DNA of 6,839 nucleotides from positions 7,001-13,839 of the forward strand of contig DNGN01000084.1 of assembly GCA_003486225.1 (NCBI GenBank). Reading direction: 5' to 3'. The notes under the pieces were generated by a model that saw only the letters and a list, made by a program, of their open reading frames with translations, did no database searches and was not told the origin of the DNA. Numbering within the stretch: the stretch's first letter is position 1; every line of letters begins with the position of its first letter. Origin of the DNA: Chloroflexota bacterium. GTDB lineage: Bacteria; Chloroflexota; Anaerolineae; Anaerolineales; UBA11579. Of the stretch, positions 1 to 5,424 are shown piece after piece. The translations under genes were made by a program, and so were the position numbers.

Positions 1-1
1 A

Positions 2-262
2 GAGGAAGAAGAACTGCCCCAGGGGGGTGTGGTGCTGTACTGTACCCGCTGGTGCCCGAGCTGTGTCAAGGCTCGCAAGTGGTTCGATGAACGGGGAATT
101 GACTATATTGAGGTGAATGTGGCCACCAACCTGAAAGCCGCCGAACAGGTCAAGGAGTGGGCGGGGGGCAACCGGGTGACCCCGACCTTAAACATCCACG
201 GCACGGTAGTGGTTGGCTGGGATGAGCAGGTGGTGTCCAGCTTGCTGCTGGGTGAGGCATAA
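2..262 (+). CDS. Glutaredoxin-like thiol-disulfide oxidoreductase (5' partial)
   Basis: Small thioredoxin-fold protein predicted to reduce disulfides or mixed disulfides in the cytoplasm. The redox motif CPSC is encoded at 53-64, right after a first beta strand (VVLYC). A Thr-Pro-Thr turn at 179-187 supplies the cis-proline expected opposite the active site, and a Gly-Trp follows near the C-terminus. The size of about 80 residues fits the glutaredoxin/mycoredoxin family. The reading frame is open to the left edge (Glu-Glu-Glu-Glu-Leu-Pro-Gln-Gly-Gly before the first strand). A GTG at 29 would start directly on the beta strand with no properly spaced ribosome site, so the true start probably lies outside the window. 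The gene ends at TAA 260-262, three bases before a strong terminator, and is convergent with the minus-strand genes. The physiological partner cannot be read from the sequence. Confidence 0.85.
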   Translation, partial: EEEELPQGGVVLYCTRWCPSCVKARKWFDERGIDYIEVNVATNLKAAEQVKEWAGGNRVTPTLNIHGTVVVGWDEQVVSSLLLGEA

Positions 263-264
263 TC

Positions 265-293
265 AAAGGAGCGGTCAAAACCGCTCCTTTTTT
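265..293 (+). terminator. Rho-independent terminator after the glutaredoxin gene
   Basis: A perfect 11-bp stem pairs 265-275 (AAAGGAGCGGT) with 280-290 (ACCGCTCCTTT), with a CAAA loop at 276-279. The stem runs into a T tract at 288-293. It starts three bases after the stop codon. Read on the minus strand, the same hairpin is followed by TTTGATT, a poorer tail. It may therefore also stop transcripts of the minus-strand unit, which ends at 351; no better terminator lies between 294 and 350. Confidence 0.9.
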
Positions 294-350
294 ATGAGTG
301 ATCATCATTGGATGTGAGAGAACCTCGGGCATCCAGGTAAATTTTTGGAT

Positions 351-1379
351 TTAAGCTTCGGCGGGTTGTTCGCGGCGGAATTTACGGACGATCCACATGC
401 CCAGCCACAGCAAGCCAGCCAGCAGCAGCGCCGAGAGGTATTCAATCAGCGGGATGCGGATGATTTCATTCAGGTTTGCCCAGCCGCGCTCGCTGTAGAT
501 GAAGAGTGCCAGACCAATATAAACCGCCAGCAATCCCCAGCGCACCCATTTGGATAGTTTTAATCCGTACATCTGGGTGATCACCAATACACCCCCAAAG
601 CCAAAAGCAAACATCGGCCAGAGGTTTGCGCCTTGGAATATAGCCACGATTGTGCCGTGGATCAGCACGGCTACTTCCAAAAAGAACGTCCACCAGCGGT
701 TGGCGTGAATGCGGGTGAAGAACAAGCTGCCTTGCAGCAGCAGCAAAAACATGTAGAGAAAGCCCACCAGGTGCCCATTGGTGGCAATTGTGGGGTGATA
801 CCAGAAGGTGTAAATGGTTGCCCAGGCAAAAAAGTAGCCGTGATATTTGCGTGCTACCCGGATGATCTCCTTGGAGATCGGCAATCGCTTGCCAAAGAAC
901 ATGCCGCGGCGGTTATTTTCCATCAGCAGCACCCAGATCAATAGGATGATGACCGCGGTCTGAGAGCTCCAGATGGAAACATCCTGTGCCAGCCCGTCGT
1001 ACCATAAATGGGTTTGCAGTACGCGCAGCAAGATAAAGCTGGCGTTTAGCCCCAGCGCCAGGTAGTTGACCCGATGCAGGGTGGAGGAGTATTTTTTAAC
1101 CCGCGTTTGAGCGTAATAGATCAGTCCCCACATCGAGACTTGGTGCAGAATATAAAAACCCCAGGCGGTCGCCCGCGTCCAGAAGGTCGGATTGGGCAGT
1201 TTCCAGTAATACCAGGACGCGCCTTGGTCTGGGGCGAGCTGCACTTTATCCAGCAGTGGCCCTAACCACCAGATGATCCCGGTGAACAGCAGGCTGAAAA
1301 TCACGCCGATCCACAAAGCGTTGGTATCGCTGATCGAAAAAGGTTTGTTTTCTTTATCTGTGCCCTGGATAGAGGCCAT
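351..1379 (-). CDS. Conserved multi-pass membrane protein rich in histidine, function unknown
   Basis: A 342-residue inner-membrane protein with about nine or ten hydrophobic segments (roughly residues 21-39, 70-89, 104-124, 136-153, 182-198, 203-222, 229-248, 254-271, 279-296, 311-331) and a short basic tail. Eight histidines lie in or at the ends of these segments: H79, H102, H124, H180, H195, H203, H225 and H241. The stretch around 179-203 (KYHGYFFAWATIYTFWYHP, then NGH) is the most distinctive. Such a pattern could hold metal or heme, but no known heme-protein signature is recognised, so this is only a possibility. I recall similar unnamed membrane proteins in other bacteria but no characterised member. 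The start ATG (1377-1379) has AAGGAG (minus strand, 1390-1395) ten bases upstream. The gene follows the B12-dependent regulator by 35 bases with no terminator between, so the two are probably cotranscribed. Confidence 0.85.
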   Translation of the reverse strand: MASIQGTDKENKPFSISDTNALWIGVIFSLLFTGIIWWLGPLLDKVQLAPDQGASWYYWKLPNPTFWTRATAWGFYILHQVSMWGLIYYAQTRVKKYSSTLHRVNYLALGLNASFILLRVLQTHLWYDGLAQDVSIWSSQTAVIILLIWVLLMENNRRGMFFGKRLPISKEIIRVARKYHGYFFAWATIYTFWYHPTIATNGHLVGFLYMFLLLLQGSLFFTRIHANRWWTFFLEVAVLIHGTIVAIFQGANLWPMFAFGFGGVLVITQMYGLKLSKWVRWGLLAVYIGLALFIYSERGWANLNEIIRIPLIEYLSALLLAGLLWLGMWIVRKFRREQPAEA

Positions 1380-1389
1380 TGTGTCAATG

Positions 1390-1395
1390 CTCCTT
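1390..1395 (-). promoter_or_regulatory. Ribosome binding site of the histidine-rich membrane protein
   Basis: AAGGAG on the minus strand, ten bases upstream of the ATG at 1379. It lies in the 35-base gap after the regulator's stop codon, so the second gene can be translated independently from the shared transcript. Confidence 0.7.
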
Positions 1396-1414
1396 GCGTG
1401 AGAAGTGAGGTATG

Positions 1415-2758
1415 TCAGCTACTGGAAGGTGTGCTGGCGAGGATCTTCCCCGTCCATGCTGTGATCGGTTTGCCAGCCTGGCCCATTTGGCTTTCCAGTG
1501 CATTGTGAAATGCTTCAATGAAGGCAAAATTCCAATCTGGCGGGAAACCGTACGCAGCCAATCGCTCCCCAATCCAATCCATATTGTTACCCAAGAGGTC
1601 CATGTCGCCAAAGGATAATGCCGCGACGATATTTCGTTCAAGGTAATTAATCGCTTCCTCGATAGGTTGAGAGGTTATCTGGCTCCCCCATCTTTTTGTC
1701 AGGCTATCCTGGATATTAATTTCGATGAGCTGTCTCTTTGCTATAAATTGACCTATGGTTTGGGAAAACCTTTCGGGGACTTCGGCAAATTCGGTGTCTG
1801 GTAAGGGGTTTATCAGCAGCTCTTCAATGGCTGAAATTGAGCCGAGCAGGTCTGATCCCAGGTAGTAACCTGGGATCTTCTTGATCAGGTCAGGAAGCAG
1901 ATTAAAAATCCTGCCACCAAAAGCCACTGGAAGATCTCGGTCCTGGATGAAAAAAGCCATCTCGCGCAGGGATGCGGCTGTGGTGAGGCGCATGGCTGTC
2001 AGAACTACCAGGTCTGGATGGGTTTTTTGAATGGTTTCTTTAAAGTGCTGTTTGGGTACATTTGCTCCCAGGTAGATCACGTTCCAGCTGCGGTAGCGTA
2101 AAAGCAGGGTAATTAACAGCGGCGAAAAGATGTGTTCTTCACCCGCAGGGCAGCTGACCAGAATGGTGCCGTCGCGCACCGGTTGCGGTGCTGCAGTGAT
2201 CAGGGAATGCATACGCCGGACGGCAAGCTCGGAAGCAAAATGTTCTTGCTGTACAGACGCGCGCCCCTGGTACCAGAGCGAACCAATCTCAGCAAGCCCC
2301 TTTTGCAATATTTCAACACACACGGTTTCCAGGGAAAACTGTGCAAAGGATTGGGTCAGCACTTGCTCTGCGGCCGCTTCATTAAAATTCATGCAGGCCT
2401 GGACCCAACGGCTGCGCTCAAATTCAAGGGCCTCGCTTTCGTGTTTGCCGATCGGACCAGCAGGTTTCCTGGTCTGGTCTGCCATCTGGGAGTATAAAGG
2501 ATCTTCTCCGCTGCTGAGGATATTGTTCCATAGATCCACTGCCCGGCTGATGCGCATGCCTTCTTCTTGACGTGCAATGAGCCATTTGATGGTTTCTATG
2601 TCATATTCCGAAAATAGGCGGTGTCCGCCGTCCGTCCGTACAGGCTGGGGGAGCTGATACCTTCTTTCCCAGGCGCGTAATGTGTCGGCTTTGATACCGG
2701 TTTCCTGCAGCACGAGGTTTAGGTTATAAACTGGTTTTTTACTGATTGTTCTGGCCAT
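1415..2758 (-). CDS. CarH/LitR-like MerR-family regulator with adenosylcobalamin (B12) light-sensing domain and long C-terminal extension
   Basis: Transcription factor of 447 residues. Residues 10-80 are a MerR-type winged helix: TLRAWERRYQLPQP at 26-39 and DGGHRLFSEYDIETI at 43-57. Residues about 110-190 are the helical bundle that caps cobalamin; they carry W-x9-EH (W162, E172, H173), the CarH residues that sit over the adenosyl group. Residues about 197-315 are the B12-binding Rossmann domain, with GEEHIFS at 206-212: H209 matches the cobalt-ligand histidine of CarH, while the usual glycine of E-x-H-x2-G is serine (S212). In the known family, dark tetramers bound to adenosylcobalamin repress DNA and light splits the Co-C bond and releases them. 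CarH proteins are near 300 residues, so residues 320-447 are an extra, mostly helical part. The ATG at 2758 has only a weak AAGGA eleven bases upstream. Light regulation here is inferred, not shown. Confidence 0.9.
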   Translation of the reverse strand: MARTISKKPVYNLNLVLQETGIKADTLRAWERRYQLPQPVRTDGGHRLFSEYDIETIKWLIARQEEGMRISRAVDLWNNILSSGEDPLYSQMADQTRKPAGPIGKHESEALEFERSRWVQACMNFNEAAAEQVLTQSFAQFSLETVCVEILQKGLAEIGSLWYQGRASVQQEHFASELAVRRMHSLITAAPQPVRDGTILVSCPAGEEHIFSPLLITLLLRYRSWNVIYLGANVPKQHFKETIQKTHPDLVVLTAMRLTTAASLREMAFFIQDRDLPVAFGGRIFNLLPDLIKKIPGYYLGSDLLGSISAIEELLINPLPDTEFAEVPERFSQTIGQFIAKRQLIEINIQDSLTKRWGSQITSQPIEEAINYLERNIVAALSFGDMDLLGNNMDWIGERLAAYGFPPDWNFAFIEAFHNALESQMGQAGKPITAWTGKILASTPSSS

Positions 2759-2761
2759 AAT

Positions 2762-2830
2762 TGCACATATCCTTGTTTAATGCCTGATATTTTAATCCAT
2801 TATTGAAAATAAGTCAACCAAAAATGTGCA
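2762..2830. repeat. Inverted repeat TGCACAT / ATGTGCA in the divergent control region
   Basis: A perfect 7-bp inverted pair: TGCACAT at 2762-2768 and ATGTGCA at 2824-2830, 62 bp apart start to start. The left arm falls in the presumed leader of the regulator gene. The right arm lies between the two -35 boxes. Each arm reads ATGTGCA(A/T) in its own orientation, one base away from the nTnTACAn half-site known for CarH. It could allow looping or two-site autoregulation; chance occurrence cannot be excluded in such a short AT-rich region. Confidence 0.4.
2789..2817 (-). promoter_or_regulatory. Sigma70-type promoter of the regulator/membrane-protein unit
   Basis: On the minus strand TTGACT (2817-2812) is separated by 17 bp from TAAAAT (2794-2789), each 5 of 6 to the sigma70 consensus. 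Transcription would start near 2782, giving a leader of about 24 bases before the ATG at 2758. The -35 box is only 18 bp from the -35 of the opposite promoter, so one bound regulator could affect both. Confidence 0.7.
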
Positions 2831-2842
2831 TTATATTGACAA
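2824..2842 (+). promoter_or_regulatory. Candidate CarH-type operator: two direct repeats 11 bp apart
   Basis: ATGTGCAT (2824-2831) and ATTGACAA (2835-2842) start exactly 11 bp apart. Each matches the CarH half-site nTnTACAn at four of five fixed positions. From memory, the Thermus CarH operator consists of such octamers repeated every 11 bp over a -35 box. Here the second repeat contains the plus-strand -35 TTGACA. A third, weaker copy (GTCAACCA, 2813-2820, three of five) lies 11 bp further left and overlaps the minus-strand -35. Assignment is by pattern only. Confidence 0.5.
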
Positions 2843-2864
2843 AATAGGGAAAACAAATTATCTT
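2836..2864 (+). promoter_or_regulatory. Sigma70-type promoter of the seven-gene plus-strand operon
   Basis: A perfect TTGACA (2836-2841) is followed after 17 bp by TATCTT (2859-2864, 4 of 6 to TATAAT). Transcription would begin near 2871, leaving a leader of about 70 bases before 2941. An alternative -10, TATGAT at 2886-2891, has only TTTAAG 17 bp upstream and is less convincing. The consensus -35 with a candidate operator over it suggests a strong promoter held down by a repressor. Confidence 0.65.
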
Positions 2865-2930
2865 TAAGTGGGTTCCACCAGTTTTTATGATATTTTCACT
2901 CAAGTTGTTTCTAGCAGACTATTTGGGGAA

Positions 2931-2936
2931 AAGGAG
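2931..2936 (+). promoter_or_regulatory. Ribosome binding site of the ATP10-like gene
   Basis: AAGGAG at 2931-2936. Two adjacent ATG codons follow, at 2941 (4-base spacer) and 2944 (7-base spacer). The second has the more usual spacing, so either may be used; the proteins differ by one methionine. Confidence 0.75.
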
Positions 2937-2940
2937 ATAA

Positions 2941-3426
2941 ATGATGAAATCCAAGATCTTTCCTGAAGTTTCAGGACGAAATCTAAAAAGAAAAAAATTG
3001 ACCTTCCCGGCTGATTTTCCGGCCCGGTATACACTTGTCTTGATGGCGTTTTATCGCCAGCAGCAACTGGATATTGATACTTGGATGCCATTTGTCAGTC
3101 AGATGGAACAGAATTATGAAAACCTGGCCTACGTAGAGTTACCTGTGGTTTACAGGATGGGCCCTATCGGCCAGTTGATGTTAAATGAAGGAATGCGGGC
3201 AGGGATTCCGGACCAGAAAGCCCGTCAGCGCACGATTACCCTTTACCTGAATAAATCCAAGTTCTTATCCTCAATGGGGATTGACTCGCAAGAAATGATT
3301 CATATCCTGCTGGTATCACGCGATGGGAAAATATATTTTCGTGAAAGTGGTAGATTTTCGGACGAGAAGGGTGCTGCGCTAGTCGAAGCCCTGAAATCTG
3401 AAGGGCTACAACCGAAATCGCCCTAG
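2941..3426 (+). CDS. ATP10-like / thioredoxin-fold protein lacking cysteines
   Basis: A 161-residue soluble protein (160 if the second ATG is used). The layout resembles a peroxiredoxin/thioredoxin fold: a first strand TLVLMAFYRQQQ at 31-42, a helix with DTWMPFV at 46-52, a second strand AYVELPVV at 63-70, then GMRAGIPD at 84-91, TITLYL at 98-103, and a closing hairpin IHILLVSRDGKIYFR at 120-134. The paired strand LLVxRDGKIxFR with the downstream FSDEKG resembles the ATP10 family, whose mitochondrial member helps assemble ATP synthase. No cysteine is present, so redox chemistry is excluded and a chaperone-like or binding role is more likely. No signal peptide is visible, although the first 20 residues are basic. 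It is the first gene after the divergent promoter. Family assignment is from remembered pattern and moderately sure; function is unknown. Confidence 0.75.
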   Translation: MMKSKIFPEVSGRNLKRKKLTFPADFPARYTLVLMAFYRQQQLDIDTWMPFVSQMEQNYENLAYVELPVVYRMGPIGQLMLNEGMRAGIPDQKARQRTITLYLNKSKFLSSMGIDSQEMIHILLVSRDGKIYFRESGRFSDEKGAALVEALKSEGLQPKSP

Positions 3427-3451
3427 ACTATTTGATCTGCTGGACGCAGAT

Positions 3452-3456
3452 GGAGG
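3452..3456 (+). promoter_or_regulatory. Ribosome binding site fixing the TspO-like start
   Basis: GGAGG at 3452-3456, five bases before ATG 3462. This favours 3462 over the in-frame TTG at 3432 and ATG at 3450, which lie upstream of or overlap the site. Confidence 0.75.
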
Positions 3457-3461
3457 ATCCA

Positions 3462-4217
3462 ATGAAAAAGTCGCTTGTTTATCAAATTCTGAGCGTGCTG
3501 ACCGCCTTGCTCACCTTCACCGTGAATGTGCTGGCCAGCGTCTTACCCATCAACGGCCAGGGAACTGGAGAAATCTCTGATCGTTTTGCGATCTATTTCG
3601 TCCCGGCAGGCTATGTGTTTTCAATCTGGGGGATCATTTACCTCGGGCTGATTGCCTTCACCATCTATCAGGCTTTGCCTGGGCAGAGGGGGAACTCGCT
3701 GCTCGAAAGGATTTCTCCAGCCTATTGGATTTCAAACCTGGCCAATACGGTGTGGATCTTTTTATGGCATTATGAAGTCTTCTCGCTCACCCCGGTGTTC
3801 ATGTTTACGATCTTGGCCTCTTTGCTCTTTATCTATATCCAGCTAGCCAAGTCTGACCCACCCTTGAATACCAGACAAAAATGGCTGGTTAAGCTGCCGT
3901 TCAGCATTTACCTTGGCTGGATCTCTGTGGCCATGGTGGCGAATGTCACCCAGGTATTGTTCTATTATGGTTGGGGGGGCTGGGGGCTCTCCGCGGAGGT
4001 TTGGGCCGTGGTGATGCTGGCGGTAGCCATGATGCTTGGGCTGGCAATGTATTGGCGGGAAAAAGACCTGGCGTATGTGCTGGTGTTGGTGTGGGCTTTG
4101 GTGGGCATCGCGCAAAAGCAGGTTTCCAGCCAACTGGTCTCCACCAGCGCCTGGGGGGGCGCTGGCATCCTGGCTGTGGCCTTGCTGGTTGTTCCACTGG
4201 TGAGAAAACGGGCCTAA
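3462..4217 (+). CDS. TspO/MBR-type tryptophan-rich membrane protein
   Basis: A 251-residue integral membrane protein with seven or eight hydrophobic segments (about 6-28, 47-71, 87-104, 107-129, 143-168, 176-197, 202-219, 229-247). TspO hallmarks are FVPAGYVFSIWGIIY at 46-60, followed by SNLANTVWIFLWHY at 91-104 and PFSIYLGWISVAMVANV at 146-162. The protein is longer than classical five-helix TspO of about 160 residues and belongs with the larger form often annotated as tryptophan-rich sensory protein. Classical TspO binds porphyrins and cholesterol and, in Rhodobacter, modulates pigment genes in response to oxygen and light. Whether this long form binds tetrapyrroles is not known to me. The stop codon at 4215-4217 is three bases before the next ATG. 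Its place in a predicted B12/light-controlled operon fits a tetrapyrrole or photooxidative role, by inference. Confidence 0.85.
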   Translation: MKKSLVYQILSVLTALLTFTVNVLASVLPINGQGTGEISDRFAIYFVPAGYVFSIWGIIYLGLIAFTIYQALPGQRGNSLLERISPAYWISNLANTVWIFLWHYEVFSLTPVFMFTILASLLFIYIQLAKSDPPLNTRQKWLVKLPFSIYLGWISVAMVANVTQVLFYYGWGGWGLSAEVWAVVMLAVAMMLGLAMYWREKDLAYVLVLVWALVGIAQKQVSSQLVSTSAWGGAGILAVALLVVPLVRKRA

Positions 4218-4220
4218 ATC

Positions 4221-4454
4221 ATGACCATCAAGAGGGTAACCGCCGCAACCTGGGAATTGCCCTCGGCGGTCATCCAAGCCGTGGGGAGCACGGTTGTCCC
4301 GCTGTGTGTCACCATTGGCGCTGAATACCATCTGGATGGGGTTGAGAGCGGACGCCATGCATTGTATACCCACCTGCCGGACGATCCCAGCCACCCCGCG
4401 AAGGGTACCCTGGGTAATGAGGTGTTTCGCCAGGCGTACCAGGGGTTGGTATGA
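4221..4454 (+). CDS. Small hypothetical protein, 77 residues
   Basis: I do not recognise this protein. It begins three bases after the TspO-like stop codon and could be translated by coupling, since no clear Shine-Dalgarno precedes ATG 4221. It is soluble-looking, with no membrane segment or signal peptide: a VIQAVGSTVVPLCVTIG stretch at 17-33, one cysteine (residue 29), and a polar C-terminal half containing THLPDDPSHPAKG (residues 50-62). Third codon positions are GC-rich in the same way as in the flanking genes, and it fills what would otherwise be a gap of almost 300 bases in a tight operon; both favour a real gene. Against it are the lack of a recognised family and open frames on the opposite strand. 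It could also be a remnant of a longer gene. Confidence 0.5.
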   Translation: MTIKRVTAATWELPSAVIQAVGSTVVPLCVTIGAEYHLDGVESGRHALYTHLPDDPSHPAKGTLGNEVFRQAYQGLV

Positions 4455-4496
4455 GGGAACACAATACATTCTCTTCAAAAGTTGTCGAAGGGGATC

Positions 4497-4503
4497 AAAG
4501 GAG
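4497..4503 (+). promoter_or_regulatory. Ribosome binding site fixing the DUF1295 start
   Basis: AAAGGAG at 4497-4503, eight bases before ATG 4512. It rules against the in-frame TTG at 4482, which lies upstream of this site. Confidence 0.8.
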
Positions 4504-4511
4504 TAAAACCA

Positions 4512-5390
4512 ATGGGTAATCAAAATCGTGCTTTTATCGCCATCATCCTTGTTCTCGCCGTGGGTGCCGGGGTGGCTGCAGCAGGCAGCCAGGGAGGGGT
4601 GAGTGCTTTCGGCGTGCCGCTGTTTGCCCTGGGCGTGATCCTCGCGTTCGTGATCCAGTGGGTGGCGTTTATTCCAGCATTTCTGTTGAAGACCGAAAAA
4701 TTCTACGACCTGACGGGCAGCATCACGTATCTTTCAGTGATCGCAGCAGCCCTTTTCTTGAATCCTGCTGTCGATTCCCGCGGCTGGCTGCTGGCCGGCA
4801 TGGTGGCTGTCTGGGCTGTCCGGCTGGGTACTTTTTTGTTCCGGCGCATTTTGGCAGCGGGAGAAGACCGGCGCTTCCGTGAGGCTAAAAAGTCTTTTGC
4901 CCGTTTTTTGCTTTATTGGACCATGCAAGGGCTCTGGGTGACATTCTCCCTGGCCGCAGCGCTGGCTTCTATCACCGCTGAAACCAAGGTCGAGCTGGAT
5001 CTTTTTGCCCTGGTGGGTTTTGTGGTGTGGCTGCTGGGTTTTGGCATTGAAGTGGCTGCCGACCAGCAGAAGAGCAAGTTCAAGCAGGCACCGGAGAATA
5101 AGGATAAATTCATCCAGACCGGGCTCTGGGCTTGGTCCCGGCACCCGAATTATTTTGGCGAGATCATACTCTGGATCGGCGTTACCATCATTGCCCTGCC
5201 GGTCCTGAGCGGATGGCAATGGGTGACCCTGATCTCCCCCGTCTTTATCACCCTGCTGCTGACTCGCATCAGCGGTGTGCCGATGCTCGAAGCGCGGGCC
5301 GATGAAAAGTGGGGCGGGCAGCCTGATTATGAGGCCTACAAAGCCAATACCCCCGTGCTTATTCCGCGTCCGCCGTCCAAATCAGCTTAA
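4512..5390 (+). CDS. DUF1295 membrane protein (steroid 5-alpha-reductase / ICMT-like fold)
   Basis: A 292-residue protein with hydrophobic segments near residues 8-26, 32-58, 70-85, 90-112, 133-155, 163-180 and 214-250. It belongs to the DUF1295 family, related to steroid 5-alpha-reductases and isoprenylcysteine methyltransferases. Signature elements are EKFYDLTGS at 62-70, RRxxxxGEDRRF at 111-122, EVAADQQK at 180-187, and the cofactor-site motif GLWAWSRHPNYFGEI at 204-218, followed by PMLEAR at 257-262 and a C-terminal PDYEAYKANTPVLIP. The last of these are the best-kept parts of the family and would contact NADPH or SAM. The substrate is unknown; bacterial members often sit near lipid-modifying genes, so an unsaturated lipid, isoprenoid or sterol-like molecule is a reasonable guess. 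It follows the 77-residue gene by 57 bases and lies mid-operon. Confidence 0.9.
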   Translation: MGNQNRAFIAIILVLAVGAGVAAAGSQGGVSAFGVPLFALGVILAFVIQWVAFIPAFLLKTEKFYDLTGSITYLSVIAAALFLNPAVDSRGWLLAGMVAVWAVRLGTFLFRRILAAGEDRRFREAKKSFARFLLYWTMQGLWVTFSLAAALASITAETKVELDLFALVGFVVWLLGFGIEVAADQQKSKFKQAPENKDKFIQTGLWAWSRHPNYFGEIILWIGVTIIALPVLSGWQWVTLISPVFITLLLTRISGVPMLEARADEKWGGQPDYEAYKANTPVLIPRPPSKSA

Positions 5391-5411
5391 ATGTTTTTAA
5401 ATGCCGTTTAG

Positions 5412-5418
5412 AAAGGAG
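5412..5418 (+). promoter_or_regulatory. Ribosome binding site fixing the DUF4345 start
   Basis: AAAGGAG at 5412-5418, six bases before ATG 5425. The in-frame ATG at 5401 lies upstream of this site and has no ribosome site of its own. Confidence 0.8.
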
Positions 5419-5424
5419 CAGGTT

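Noticed and set aside
29..262. GTG at 29 as the start of the glutaredoxin-like gene
   Set aside because: It would begin on the first beta strand with no spaced ribosome site, and the frame is open to the left edge, so the gene is treated as partial.
310..334. Weak hairpin GGATG...CATCC as a terminator for the minus-strand unit
   Set aside because: Only five base pairs with a 15-base loop and no U tract; the strong hairpin at 265-293 is a better candidate.
1384..1641. 85-codon minus-strand frame overlapping the end of the regulator
   Set aside because: Same strand, other frame, over a well-formed C-terminus; no ribosome site and no recognisable product. I considered whether it signals a frameshift, but the regulator frame reads cleanly to its stop.
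2130..2570. Plus-strand frames of 146 and 121 codons inside the regulator gene
   Set aside because: Both lie opposite the B12-binding and linker regions of the regulator, which has strong family motifs; the products are Ser/Arg/Cys-rich with no family likeness.
3432..3461. Upstream TTG (3432) and ATG (3450) starts for the TspO-like gene
   Set aside because: GGAGG at 3452-3456 lies between them and ATG 3462 and is properly spaced only for 3462.
3843..4523. 226-codon open frame on the minus strand opposite the TspO-like gene
   Set aside because: The product is a low-complexity mix rich in Pro, His, Gln and Gly with no recognisable domain. It is antisense to a well-supported membrane-protein gene and is best explained by that gene's codon bias.
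4734..5219. 161-codon minus-strand frame inside the DUF1295 gene
   Set aside because: Antisense shadow; the DUF1295 motifs on the plus strand are clear, and this product resembles nothing.
5391..5411. Six-codon mini-ORF (ATG at 5391 to TAG 5409-5411) just before the DUF4345 ribosome site
   Set aside because: No ribosome site of its own and no regulatory codon run; probably chance.
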